DNA from: Hyaloscypha bicolor E
Taxonomy: Eukaryota > Ascomycota > Leotiomycetes > Helotiales > Hyaloscyphaceae
NCBI RefSeq assembly: GCF_002865645.1
Contig: NW_020194667.1
Location: 917,389-981,388 of the forward strand
Direction of reading: 5' to 3'
Length of the DNA: 64,000 bases
The translations under genes were made by a program, and so were the position numbers. The notes beneath the pieces are model-generated. The model was given only the letters and a program-made list of their open reading frames with translations. It did not search any database and was not told where the DNA came from. Shown piece by piece: positions 35,590 through 48,460 of the stretch. Within the stretch, counting starts at the first letter, position 1. The number at the start of each line of letters is the position of its first letter.

Positions 35590-36760
35590 TTTTAATATAA
35601 TACTTTTTTCGGATTTTTTATTTTTTTTACTTTTATTTAAAGATTTTATTTATTTTTAGAACTTATTTAATATATTTATATCTTTTAGCCTCAAACTCTA
35701 GAATCTATTATTAATAGAACTAGAGCCGGCTAAATAGCCTTCTTTAATTCTCCGGACTCTAGCTCTTCTTTTATTAATTTCTAAGAACTTAAAGAGCTTT
35801 TAAAGAAAGCTAGTAAATAGCTAGAGCTATTTACTAGCTCTTTACTAGCTCGGTTTATACTAGGGGCCTGCTTTATATTTAATTTAATTATAAATCCTAT
35901 TTCTTTAAACGAATTCGCAGCCTCTTTTTTCTAGCCTAATTCGGCTAGTATAGCTTTATTAAGCCGTATTTAGAACGGGCTAAAATAAGGCCCTAGCTCT
36001 AGTTCGGCTATTAATAAGAAATACTAAAACTATAAAAACTATTACTAATATTAGAATTAAGCTTTAAATAAAACTAAATTACTAATTTATTAAATCCGGG
36101 ATTTAATAATTAAAGCTATTATAGTTATTATATTATATAACTAGTAATTTTAATTATTAAATCTAATAGAAATCTTTAGGAAATATATAGAATTTGGCTA
36201 TATTTAATATACTAGCATTTTACTAGTTTCCTAAATAGTAAACCTTAAAAATACTATTAAATAAATTAAAATTTAAATAAGAACTTAAGCTAAAACTCAA
36301 GCTACTTAAGCTAAAACTACTTTAGTAAAGCCTATTTAGGCTAATATTACTAGTTAAGAATTATAATTATATTTAGAAAAGAACTAGATTATAGTATTAT
36401 ATACTAAGTTTAAAAATTAGAAAGAAAAAGGCCCTAGTATATTTACTAGTAATAATAGTATCTATAATACTAATAAACCTAGTATTTATAATACTAGTAG
36501 TTCTAGTACTTGTAATACTAGCTTAAATAATATATATAATACTAAATCTATAGCTCTTTCTAAGAAAAGCACTTTCCTACTAACTTATATAAAGTAAACT
36601 AGCTCGTTTTTAGCTATTTCTATTTATAATTTACTTAATACTACTTTTTGCTTTAAGAGAATTAAGAAACTAGTAATTTTTATAATTTCTTTTTTCTTAA
36701 AAAGTAATATATTAATTCGGGTTACTAATATTAGTATTTCCTTATTTATTAAGAAAAAAT
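35590..36760 (+). mobile_element. LINE-2: 5' part of a LINE in opposite orientation
   Basis: It matches the reverse complement of 30830-31950, including the leader palindrome, the cggtttatactag block and the start of ORF1 (Ser/Asn/Thr-rich stretch at about 36430-36530, then the LSKKSTF and LKSNILIRVTN blocks). Homology to LINE-1 fades at about 36760. The two starts face each other head-to-head, 3.6 kb apart. Confidence 0.65.
35808..35839. repeat. 32-bp palindrome in LINE leader
   Basis: AGCTAGTAAATAGCT, two-base spacer AG, AGCTATTTACTAGCT: a perfect 15-bp inverted repeat conserved in both LINE copies (also at 31713-31742). Confidence 0.85.
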
Positions 36761-38078
36761 TCTACTAATTTTTATTCTATAAAGTCTTTTAAAACTATTT
36801 GAAATATAATTTCATATATTATTTATTTGGGTTTCTATTAGAATTTATAATATAAAACAAGTTATTATTATTTATTAATTTCTAGTACTTTTAAATCTCT
36901 TTAATAAAAATAGTTTAAATTAGAATTAACTTATTTTTATAAATTATAATACCGGGAGCTTTAGTATTATTAAAATTAAAAATAAGAAACCAAATATATT
37001 TTTTCTTTTTAGAAAACTATATTACTTATATATAAAGCAGGTATTTATTATAGTTCTTTTCTATTTTTATTTAATTAGTTATTTTTATAATAAAAGATCT
37101 AAAATAATTAGTAATCTTAATATTATTATATTTAAGAAAATAATTAGTTTTCTAGATATATTTAATAAAGGCTAAAAAGATATTAAAGTATTATATATTA
37201 CTTTCTTTTTAATTAGTTTATTCTATATTAGTTTAATATATAAAAAGCTATTTAAATAATTGAAATTGAAATATTATTTATTTATTTAAGAAAAATACCG
37301 GATATTAGGCTTTTATACTAGCTATAATAAAGTTCAGGTAATTCTAAATCTCATTAAAAATTAAATTTATTTAAAGCTTTAAAAGTAAAAATAAAAAGGG
37401 CCAGATTAGATTTACTATACTATAAATAGTCTTTTTAGTATTAATATATCTAATATCTTTAAATAATCTCTTTAGGTTATAAAATAAATTATAAAAGATA
37501 TATTTATAGGAATTAAACTTATTATAGTTTCGGGATTTAGTATTTTTTATAATATTAGAGGCAAGTATATTAAAATTCTTTCTTTTTATTATAATCTAGT
37601 CTTATATTTCTTTAGTATTATTAATATTCTTTTATAATTATCCTATTACTAAAAGCTCTTTATATATAATATTAATATCTATTTTAGGAAAATAGATTAC
37701 TAAAAAGTAAGTTTTTAAGATATTTAAATACTAGAGGCTTATAAGTTATAAAATTAGAAATTTTTAAAGAATTTTCTAATTAATTAAAGTTTTATTAAAA
37801 AAGAAAAAGAATTCTAGAAAATAAGAAATATTTATTTATAATTATTTAATAACTAGTAATAGACTAGTATAAGAAGAATTAGTATATAACTAAAATATAA
37901 AGAGATTAAATTATAAAGTTTTTAAATAAAAAGCTTCTTTTCTTAATATTATTATATTTAATTCTTTTTAGATCTTATATAAAATACTATAAGAGATTAA
38001 AGTAAAATATAAAAGCTTTAAAAATTACCCGAAATTATTAAAAGTAAAGTTATAGTAGTTATAGCTATTTTATTTAGG
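36761..38078. other. RIP-degraded region, probably retroelement 3' parts
   Basis: A plus-strand frame with many Lys, Gln and Ile codons can be followed at about 37730-38060 after stop read-through, and may continue LINE-2 or belong to another element. The 3' LTR of the minus-strand Copia-C should also end within it. I can assign neither with confidence. Confidence 0.4.
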
Positions 38079-38111
38079 AAAATCACGTGAAAATCACGTG
38101 AAAATCACGTG
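38079..38111. repeat. Three tandem copies of aaaatcacgtg
   Basis: An 11-bp unit repeated exactly three times, each with a CACGTG box (38084-38089, 38095-38100, 38106-38111). It stands out because CA is otherwise nearly absent from this RIP-degraded stretch. It lies just beyond the end of the Copia-C pol frame, where the LTR is expected. Confidence 0.9.
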
Positions 38112-38139
38112 TTTAAATAAGTTCTCTTATATTATTCTT

Positions 38140-41100
38140 TCTATTTTCTGCTATTTATAATTAAAATACTTTTTTAATATTAATTATATTTTAAAAGAAC
38201 TCGAATTTGTCTTTTATAAGTAGTTTTATAAATTCGTTTACTAGTTAAAGATTAATAAAAATATATTCTAGCTTTATTTATTTTACTATAATAGCTTTTT
38301 ATATTTACTTTTCCCGGATATTAATATACTTTATTTAAATATAGAACTAGTTATTTTTTATAAATATAATTATTTCTTAATTATTATAATATATAATTAT
38401 AGTAATCTATTTCTTTTAAAGAGCTTAGACCAGAAACTAGCTTAATTAGATTATTTCTTTAGCTACTTATATCTGGGCTATAGTTTTAGACTTATAAGAA
38501 AAGAAAGTAATAGTATTTTATTTTTTTAAGAACTAGCTAATAATATTACTACTTATATTAAAAACAAAACTACTAGTTAATTATTAAATATCCTTATTAT
38601 TTATCTAATCTATATTTAAATAGCCTATTAATATCTAAAGATTTCTATAATATATAAGTTAGTATATAAATATATTCTATAAATATATTCTATAAATATT
38701 ATAGAATTCTCTTTATTATAATAATATATTTAGTTATTAGATTTATAATAAATTAATTAATTATAGATATTATAAAAGTAATATTAGAATAGAATCTAAA
38801 TATAATATATATAAAAGAGCTAATTAGCTTCTAATATTTCTTAATTTTAAATAAAAAAACTAGATAATTTTTTAATATAAAAATAAAAATATTTCTATTT
38901 GGATTTATTAGAATTATAGCTAATTTATAGTTTTCTATACTAAAATTCCGGAATATTTTTATAATATAAAATTATTATTTAAGATAAAATATATAATTTA
39001 AATAATCTTATATAATTATTATATTTAGATAGAAATTAATAGCTTCGAGGTTATTTATTTAAAATTATTTATTTAGGGCTTATTTAAGTATATTAATTTC
39101 TTTATAATCTTTTTTAGTAATTAATAGATTATTTATATAAATAATAATAATAATACTTTTTTTTTTATAAAAGATATTAGTATTAGTATCTAGTAATTAG
39201 AAATCGAGCTATTAAAGAAATTCTAATAATATATTATATTATATTTAGAAAGCTTATTTTAGATTATAAAGTATATAATTAAGCTTATAGACCTTAATTA
39301 ATCTGTTTTTAAAGCCGGTTAGTTATTTTATATAAACTATTTCCTTTATTTTCTCGTATAAAAATATAGTTTTAATATTTATTTAATTAATCTTCTAATT
39401 AAGAGCAGCTATAATAATAAAGATAAGCTTATAATTTATTAGTTTAATAATTATAATAAAAGTTTTATTAAAGTTAATTTCTTTTTTTTACTAATTTTCC
39501 CGAATTACTTATTAGGTTTTATATTAAATAATCTAACTATATAGTTTCCGTTTATATTTATATATTTATTTATTAGATAGAACTCGCTAATTTATTAGAT
39601 AATTAACTAGTATCTAGGTCTTATTCTTTTATAGAAACGAGAACTTCTTCTTTATTATACTTATTTATTTATTAGAATTCGGATCTATTATAGCTTTTTT
39701 AGAATATTATAACTTGAATAATTCTGGCAAGTTAGCTTTATAAGAAAGATCTTGGCTATAAAATATAAGAGCTAATTAAGCTTGGGATTATTATAGATCT
39801 TTAGGCTAGTATCTTATATAACTAGTAATATTATAAAGGAAATAGGATTTAGAGAATCGGAATTTAAATAATTAAGCTCCGGATATTTATTTATTAGGCT
39901 ATTAACTAGTATTATTACTCGGGATAATAAGAAGTATTTAGTTATAGGATATTTATCTATTTAATTATTTAATAGAGAAATAAGTAATAGAGTTAATTTA
40001 TGAGATATTAAGAATTTAGGGAAAATATAAATAAAGTCTTTTAATTAGTTCCTTATTAGTAGAATCTTAATAATAAATTAAGCCTATTACCTGAATTATT
40101 TCTAAAAAAGATTTAAAGAATTTAATATAATAATAAACTATAGAATTCTTAGCTTATATAATAATAGCTAAAAAGAATTTAGTAAAATATTTCTATTTCT
40201 ATTATAAATAGCTTTAATATAATAGATATATTTCTTAAAGAAATTAGATAAGTTAGGTATTACTAGATATTTTAAGCTAGCTATAAGCTTAGAGAATTAT
40301 AGATATAATATTATATTAGAATAAGTATTAGGCCTGAATTTAAGAAACTTTTCTTAAATAAATATAAAGTACTTCTTTATAATATATATAATATAGGCCT
40401 TAAATATATAGTTATTATTTATAAGAATTTAACAAATATTATTACTTTTATATTTAATAAAATATTTTTTTATTATTTGATTTTTCTTTAGCTTTTTCTT
40501 ATTTTGCTTATTAGTTATAAACTAGATATAAGATTTAATAATATAGAGATAATTAATAAATAATTTATAAAAGTTCTTTATTTAGAAAAATATTATATTA
40601 AAGATATTATAGGATTATTATATATAAAAATAAACTATAGTTTGAAATAATTCAGGCTATTATTTATTCGAGAATTTAAAGCTTTATCTAATTCTTTTTA
40701 TAGCTTTATTTATTTCCGAATTATATAATATAAATAATTTAAAATAGATTCCGATTTCTATAAAATAAAGCTAAAAAGTCTTAGAAACAAATTCTCTTTT
40801 ATTATTTATTTATAATAAAACTATTAAAAGAGCTTGAATTTAGCTAGTAATTCGAATTTATATTTTATAATATAGTATTTAACTTCTTTAGTTTTATTAT
40901 AATAGAAATAGATAAAGTATTCTATATTATTCTCTATTATATATAAGAAGCTAATTATATTTATATAAATTAGCTTATTCGAGTATTTTCCTAATATAAT
41001 ATATTTTTTTATAAAATGTCTTTATTATATAGTTTTTAAGGCAGGCTTTATAAATATAAAATACTAAAGGCTTATAAAAGTCTAGATTTTCTATTATATT

Positions 41101-41750
41101 TTTAAGTTTAACTAGATTTTCTTTATTAAGATATTTAAGCTATTTATATTATATAATATATATATTTTTTATAATGAATACTATAAGTATTTAATATTAG
41201 AATATTTATTATACTAGCTTAAATAAATAAAAAACTTCTTTAAAATAAGTAATATAGGCTTATTACTTTTAATATAAGTTATAAGTCTTTTAATTATATT
41301 AAGATAAAAGAGATTATATAAAATAAAGGCTATAAATATAACTAGTTTATTTTCTTTAATCTTAAAAATAACTTTATATTTATTAAGCTATATTTTTATA
41401 TTTTTCTAAATAAAATCAAGATATAATAAAAGGTTTATTCTAAGATCTAAATAGAAAATAATATTAGATATTTATAGCTATTTAAAATTTCTTTTTATTA
41501 TTTGAACTAATAGAATTACTATTTCTTTTTCTTATAATACTAGGCTATATTTACTAATATTTATAATCTAATTAATTTCTTTATTATTTAGTAATTTAAT
41601 TAACTTAAAGAACTTTTATTTATATAATATATATTAGATATAGCTACTATTAAGAATAAATGCGGCTATAAATAAGCTAGATATAAAAGATTATAATACT
41701 TAATATATTTTACTAGAAAGTATTAGGAATTTAATAATTAAAATACTAAA
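38140..41750 (-). pseudogene. Copia-C pol relic (PR, INT, RT, RNase H), minus strand
   Basis: A second Ty1/copia lineage, distinct from Copia-A/B. On the minus strand, with TAA/TAG read as Gln: protease/GAG-pre-integrase region at about 41700-41300; integrase at about 41250-40400; RT at about 39900-38700 with LDTNTNIFYKK, the catalytic block IIIYINNLLIT (YVDD-type with Asp to Asn) and KDYKEINILKQALNKQF; and RNase H to about 38150 (SSLKEIDYYN, NIKSYYSKINKARIYF). Order integrase before RT supports copia. A gag part probably lies above 41750 but is not resolved. Dead by RIP. Confidence 0.8.
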
Positions 41751-43194
41751 GAATATAAATAGTAAGAACTTCGGGGCCTAAAAAAGAAATATTTAAAGAT
41801 ATAGTTATATAAATAAAAGTAAAACTTAAAGAAATATCTTATAGCTATTTTATATAATTAAGGCAAATAAAAGTGCTAGTAAAATAATATCTAATATAAG
41901 TAAAGCTATATATTAAAGTAAAGTTAAAGTCTAAATATAGGCTTAAGTTTATAGATTTTTATATTATAATTAAGAGTATATATTAGTTACTAGCTTTAGT
42001 TATAAAATAGTCTTATTTTATTAAATATAATTAATTTATAAAAAGGGCTATTATAGCTTTTATAATTACTAATTATTAAATTAGAACATAAACTCGAATT
42101 ATAATATAATATATTTATAAATAGCCAGGTATTTATAAATAGTTATTAAAGGCTTCTCTTATTTAGAAATAGATTAGTTTCCGGAGAATTATTTTTATTT
42201 TTATTTTATTTCTTTCTTTTTAAGGCATTTCTTAAAAGCAGTTTTTAAATAAGAATACTTAATTATATATTCTGTTTTAATATAATATAGTTTTTTATAA
42301 TATTTATATTTAATATTTTTTTTTAATTTATATATAATAGAAAAATAGTTTAGTTAGATAATTATTATATTAGAGCCTCTTTTCTTTATATAGCTTATAT
42401 AAGTTTAGAAAGAATTATATTTGCTTTAATTATATTAATAAAATTATTATAAAAGATCTAGTATAATTTAAAGATATTATATATAAACGGGAAATTATTT
42501 AGATATAGCTTTATTATTTAAGATATAAATAATTAGATACTTTTAAAAAAGAGAAATAGTTTACTATTAAATCTTATAAATATATTATTATATTTTATAA
42601 TATTAGTATAATTATTAAAATAGAAATTAAAGAAGTTATTTTAGAAGTAATTAAAAATAGTAATACTTTATAAATAGAATTACTTTTTAAAAAAAATAAA
42701 AAGTAGCTTGAAATTAGACTTTTATATATTTTTTACGAGATTATATTTCTTTATTTTAGTATAAAAGAAAGTAGTCGGATTAAGCTTATTACTTATAATA
42801 CTTTTTCTTTGGATTTAGAGTTTCTTTTATTTATTAAACCGAGTTTAGTAAGCCTTTTATATTTTAGTAAAGGGCTTTATAAGTTTAATTAGTCTAAGAA
42901 AGGTTTTATTTAGAAGCTTCTAGTAAAAATAGTTCTTATTAATAAGAGTATTATTAATTCTTTAATACTAGTTAATCTAATTAGATTTATTAAGTTCCGG
43001 AATAATAATAAAAGCCAAGAAAGCAAATAGTCTAATTTCTAAAGCTATTATTAAATATTACCTATTTAGTTAAATAGTTAGATATAAAATATTTAATAAA
43101 GGTATTATTAATCTAATTTAGTTAAAGTTATATAATATTTAATAATTATTTAGTTAAATCTCTCTTATATATCTATAGTCCAGATTTTAATTTA
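41751..43194. other. RIP-degraded region, likely Copia-C gag side
   Basis: AT-rich with scattered ccgg and tcgg words. It should contain the gag and 5' LTR of Copia-C, but neither could be delimited. Confidence 0.4.
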
Positions 43195-44040
43195 ATAATT
43201 AAAAAGAAATATAAATAATAGAGATCTAGGGCTCGAAAAGCTTAAAGCCTTAGTATTTATATAAATATATTTAAAAAAAGCTTTAATTTCTGAATTAGTA
43301 TAATTAGATTTAGAGTTTTAATTAGATTTAATATTAAAAAATTTAATTAGAGTATTAATAAGAATATATATATAATAAGGAAATAAATTAGATTAGAAAA
43401 GAAATATATTTTATAATTAAGTAATTTTACGAATTAGAGTATTTCTTAATAGAATAAATATTTCATTTATAGAAAATACTTATTTTAAAACTATTTATAG
43501 CTTTTAGGCTATTAGTTCTTTAATTATCTATTTTATTATTAGTTAAGTAAAATAGAGAAATTAGTTAATAAAAGAAATAAATGAGTTTAGAAATTAGAAT
43601 ATTAGAATTCTTATTAATTAAGGTTTACTAGAACTATATTATTAGATTTACTAGTATTTTAATATTTATATAGCTCTTGAACTAGTATAATGAAATAATA
43701 AACTCTAATATTAGAAAATTAGAAAATAAGAATAGCTTATAAGAATAATTAATTCATTAGCTTCGGAAATAAGAAAGAGCTTATATTAATTCTTTTTTAT
43801 ATAAAATATAGATTACTAAATAAATCGAATATATTTAGAGAATTAAATCTATTATTTCTTAAAATAAAAAAAGAACCTAATATCTCAGTAATTTTAATAA
43901 TAATTAAGGAATTCATATCCTTAATTTAATTTTATATAAAGGCTTATAAAACTAAATACTTTTAGGTTAGAATTATTTATTTATAAAGTAATAATTAAAT
44001 TAGGTAATTTAGTTCTATAAAAGTTACCGGATTCAGAATT
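43195..44040 (+). pseudogene. Hydrophilic plus-strand frame relic, possible gag
   Basis: One frame remains coherent for about 280 codons if TAA/TAG are read as Gln: a helical, Leu/Lys/Gln-rich region (LEKLKALVFIQIYLKKALIS), a middle part that looks like a retroelement gag core, and a strongly Gln/Arg/Asn-rich coiled stretch toward 43900. There is no zinc knuckle and no recognisable family. It is on the opposite strand from Copia-C, so it is a separate element. Confidence 0.35.
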
Positions 44041-45849
44041 TATTAAATAAATATATATATATATATAAATAAATTAAATCTTAATTAATTTCTTATAGAA
44101 TAAGAAATAAATAAAGCCTATTTTATATATATATATATTCGTACTAGCTAGTTAGTTTTATATATAGTTATATATATATAATATATTATATAATTATATT
44201 TAATTATATTTAATATCTTAAATAATAATAGTAATAATAATAATAATAGCTTAAAATTAATTTTCTAAAAAAAATATAATATTTTTAAAATTAAGCTTTT
44301 TTTATTATTTTCTAATACTAAGCCTATTAGTTTAATAAACTATAGGCCTAGTTTAAAATAGAACTGGCCTATTTTATTTAAAATAGAACTAGAATAAATA
44401 TATATTTCTAAAATAAAAAAGAAAACCCTAGAACTAGATTTAGTTATTTAAAAAATTATAGTATTATTTATATTAGTACTTCTATAACAAGAAACAGCAG
44501 TTATCTAAATAGGGAATTTCTTGCTTATTACCCTGGCTACCTAAAGCGCCTATATTTATATAGTTACTAGTATCTAATTTCTCTAAGCTCAGATATAAAT
44601 CTAGTACTACTACTTATATTTCTTACTATTCTTTTTTTACTTCCTAGCTTCTCTTAACTTTTTCCAGGCTTCTATTCTAAACTACTATATCTCGGCCTTA
44701 TTATAATCCGGTACTAATTACTTATATTATACTTTCTCAAATCCTCGAATTATTTATATATCCGGCTAAAGTCGCTCTCTAATTTAATAACCCTGCTATA
44801 AGTTCTCCTCTTTTCTCTATTTATAAGTATTAAAATATATAGAACTAATAATTCTTATATAGCTAAACTTTACCTTATTAATACTCTCTAGTTCTATAAT
44901 TCTTTAAATATTATTTAGTTCTCTTATTCTCTCGAGATCTAATTATCTTTACTTATAATATAAAGTTATATATATAGAAAGTACCTCTTTTCTAACCTAT
45001 TCCGGTACTAGTATTAGAATTCTTTAGACGGCCCGATTTTTAATAGGCTTCTTATAAGACTTTTAGCTAATATTAACCTATAACCTCTATTTTAAATTAG
45101 ATAAAATAGAATACTAATAGTATATTAGAGTTTAGTTAAAAGCCTAAAGAATTCTATAAGATAGTTTAGTAAATACTAGATACTTCTATAATTATAGTAA
45201 TAATGAATTCGTAATAATATAATATTATAATAGGAAAGAAAAGAGTATTTTAAGTAATATTACCTTACTAGATAACTAATATTAGAAAATACTAGATATA
45301 TAAGTCTTAAACTTAGTTAACTCATTTTACTTAATTAATTATTTATAAATCTCTAATACTAATATAATTTCGGAGTTCTAAAAATATAAGTAATAAATAC
45401 TAGTACTTATTAGATATAATATAATAGAAATAAAGGCTAGTATATTAAATAGAATTCGGTTTTAGCTAGTATAGGATTTAGTATATTAAAATATAATTTA
45501 CTTAATTATCTGGCTTACTAAATATAAATCCTTGATTTTAGTACTATTTTAGAATTATTTGCGGAATTTATTAATTTTACTTATATAAAGCTATAGTACT
45601 AGATAAAGATATGAATTTCTTTTTTAGGATTTATTAAAAATATAGCTTTAAAAGTAAAGCTATTTCTTTAATTTAATTTACTATTATATAATGGCTTAAA
45701 GCTTAGAATTAAAGCCTATAAGATATAATCTATTATAGAACAGGTATTATTTCCTTTCTATATATTTGTTTAGACTCTGGCTTATAAATATAATAATATC
45801 TAGTAATATTTATTCCTGAGATTATATATATTTTACTTATTCTAAGTTT
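44041..45849. other. RIP-degraded region, unclassified
   Basis: AT-rich DNA with CC, CT and CG retained but CA rare. 44470-45100 has the least mutated sequence (ccctggctacc, tctcggcctt, ggcccgat) and may be the upstream part of the relic at 45850-46470. No domain recognised. Confidence 0.4.
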
Positions 45850-46470
45850 CTTTTATTTTCTAATAATTAAGAAATAAGACTATAATTAATATAACTAAAG
45901 TAATAATTAAGCGGGAAAAGTAGTTCTACTAGTAATTATATTATAGATAATATATGAGATTTCTAAAACTATATTATATTATATAGTTATTTTTATAAAT
46001 TATATTATAAATAAGGTATTTTCAAGGAAATATTAGTAAATAAGTGAGATAAAGTAGCTAGAAAGAGCTAAAAGCAAGACAGGATTTATATAAAGTAGCC
46101 TAGTATTAGTAATTTAATAAAGAAGCTATTCTAGAAAATAAATATAAGAGAATTACTTACTAATAGTCTAAAGAAAGAAGAGAATTAAAAGCTACTACTT
46201 TATAATATCTTTTTTACTTTTCTTTTTATAAATAGAAACTTTCTTAAGGATTTCCTAATATAATCCGAAAAAGTTAAAAAGGCCAAAAAAGTCAAAAAAA
46301 CGGCCTGCTACTAGAAACTACTTCTATTCTAGTATTAATATATAAACTAGTACTTATTATAGCCTATAGAAAAGCGAGCGAGGCATTTTACTAGAGAAAG
46401 TATTATAATTTCTAATTAAAGGAACTTCTAATAATATTTATAATCCGAGAACAGGTAAGATAAGTAGCTA
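45850..46470 (+). pseudogene. Coherent frame relic, possibly DUF3435-type recombinase C-terminus
   Basis: A plus-strand frame of about 190 codons is broken only by TAG/TAA of CAG/CAA type. It reads REKQFYQQLYYRQYMRF, followed by a charged helical region (SSQKELKARQDLYKVAQ ... KYKRITYQQSKERRELKATT). In layout this resembles the segment around and after the catalytic Tyr in fungal DUF3435 proteins (an HYxSRxMRF-like motif, then a coiled tail of alternating Arg/Lys/Glu). DUF3435 is the family of Starship 'captain' tyrosine recombinases. The resemblance is from memory of the pattern and is weak; a gag or transposase tail is equally possible. Confidence 0.25.
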
Positions 46471-47603
46471 TAGTAATATTTAAGAAATAATTATAAACTA
46501 ACTAGTAGGGCGGGAAATTCAAGATCTTATATCTATTATAAGAACTAAAGTATTTCCTAGTTTATATAGGATATATTAGTATACTTTTAATATAGAAGCC
46601 GACTATATTTAGATTAAGTTTATAAATAAATAGAACCTTATAATAGTATTAAATTAAGTATAAAGCTAATTAGTAATTATAGAAAATAATAATTTTAATA
46701 TTAATCTTTTAAATAATTTTAATTTCCTCTTTAGTAATTTTATTATTAATTACTATTTTATAGAACTAGAAGTTCTTTCTATAATTAAATATAATACTAG
46801 CTATATTACTAATCCAAATATAGATATATCTACTAATTATAATAATGATTTAATATTAGGAAATAAGTTTAAAAGAAATAATACCTTAAGCTCTAGTAGC
46901 TTTTAACTTAAAGAATAAAGAAATAATATAAAACGGAAAAGAAGCTAGAATTAGTATAACTTTCTTAATACTATATATATATCTAATAATTTCAGGTAAT
47001 TTACTAGTTATTATTAATAGTAATAGTAATAATAAAGTATTAGAGAGTAATATTAAGAATATATTTGAGAATAGTAATTTAAAATAATTCAAATTAGGGC
47101 TTTAGGGTAATAGTTTAGGTATAAGTATATATATATAATAGAAATAAATAGACTAATATATTCAGGTTTTTTTTTATTATAGTAATAATAATAATAATAT
47201 TATAAAACCTATTCTCTGCTTTCTATTATAGATTTAGCTAAATAGTAAAATAACTATTTCCTGGCTAAGTTCTATAATAGCTCTAATTTAGTTTATAATA
47301 TTAATACCGAGATTAATACTAAGGATCCTAATAGTAATAATAATAATAAGCTTTCCTACTTTCTATTATAGTACTACTTTAGACCTAGTACTACTATAAT
47401 TAAAAGTACTAGTACTGGCCTAGAGGCAAGACGCCGGTATATTATACAAGTTAAGAACGTTTTTTATAATTAAGAATTTTATAATATTCTTAGTAAGGAA
47501 TATATTAATAGTAAAGTCTATTACTTGGTGAATTGGGTTCTAATCTTGATATAAGGCTATATATTATATAAGGCCAAGGCGCAGCCTTTTATTAGCTAAT
47601 TTG
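46471..47603. other. RIP-degraded region, fading into normal composition
   Basis: A frame rich in Gln, Asn and Ile may continue from the preceding relic (low-complexity tail). From about 47400 the composition becomes more normal. A 68-codon minus-strand open stretch at 46886-47092 is all Leu/Ile and is a shadow. No gene supported. Confidence 0.4.
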
Positions 47604-48460
47604 AAGCAAGTTGCAAAGCCCAGAGGAAGACGAGGAAGTATTCCGGGGGCCAGTAATCGAATAGATTTGGAGCTATAGATAGGATGTAAAGGAAATGACG
47701 AGGCCGGCCCAGGGATATGTAATAAGGTTACTTGGCATATCCCAGACGCAAATTGCGGAGCATTAAAGGGTCGCCTAGATATTTCTGCTGCCTCTTATAC
47801 TCGATTAACTAGCATATTTCCAGATATTTAAAGAGCGTACCGATATTCAACGGCGACAAATCTGACGTAGTAATAGTATTAGTCAAGAGCCAAGCGAGAA
47901 TCGTAATCCCCACCCGTAATAAGGCATAAGGTACCGAGGAGTTAGAGGTAGATAATAATGGCTAGCGAAGGTACGGAGGGAAATAGTAACCCTGTAATCC
48001 TATAACATAGCCAAAAGGATTATAAACGGTATCTACTAATTCGGAGGATAATAGTTATAGAACAGACTGCAAGGATAACCAAAGAGCTACGATCTAGGAA
48101 CCGTAGTAAGAATATTACAGTCAAGTACTAGAGAAATTAAGTAAGAACTTAATGGCGACTAGGCCCCGTATTTCCCGAACTAGTATAGCAGGCAAATAAT
48201 ACTACTAAAGAATATTATAATACCGTCAGATAATAGGAAAAGGTATACTAGGATAATTTCCTTGCGGATAGTACGAATATCTGGTAACCGGCCAGGTATT
48301 TGGACCCCGATAGAAGCCTAGCATTTAACAAAATACGCCATTAACGAGAAAAGACGGATCTAGTATAAGAGACAAAATTGAATAAGCGGAGGAACTACTG
48401 TCTGCATTCTTTCCCCTACTGCCAGCGATAATAGAAGATAAAGGACTGCAACCAGGCATC
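47604..48460 (+). pseudogene. 285-codon frame relic, lightly RIPed, partly LINE-like
   Basis: A single plus-strand frame runs from about 47604 to past 48460, interrupted only by TAG/TAA where Gln is expected; composition is otherwise near normal. The second half contains EKVYQDNFLADSTNIWQPAR, then YLDPDRSLAFNKI, and further on FPLLPAIIEDKG. This resembles the linker between endonuclease and reverse transcriptase in fungal LINE ORF2 (a helix ending in W..FL.....IW.A..Y, then a PPLPxxIxDEG-like element). The first half (SAASYTRLTSIFPDIQRAYR) I do not recognise. Part of it (47815-47905) is repeated near the window end at 63420-63512. Confidence 0.4.

Noticed and set aside
46886..47092. 68-codon minus-strand frame
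   Set aside because: Nearly all Leu, Ile and Ser; antisense shadow in AT-rich DNA.
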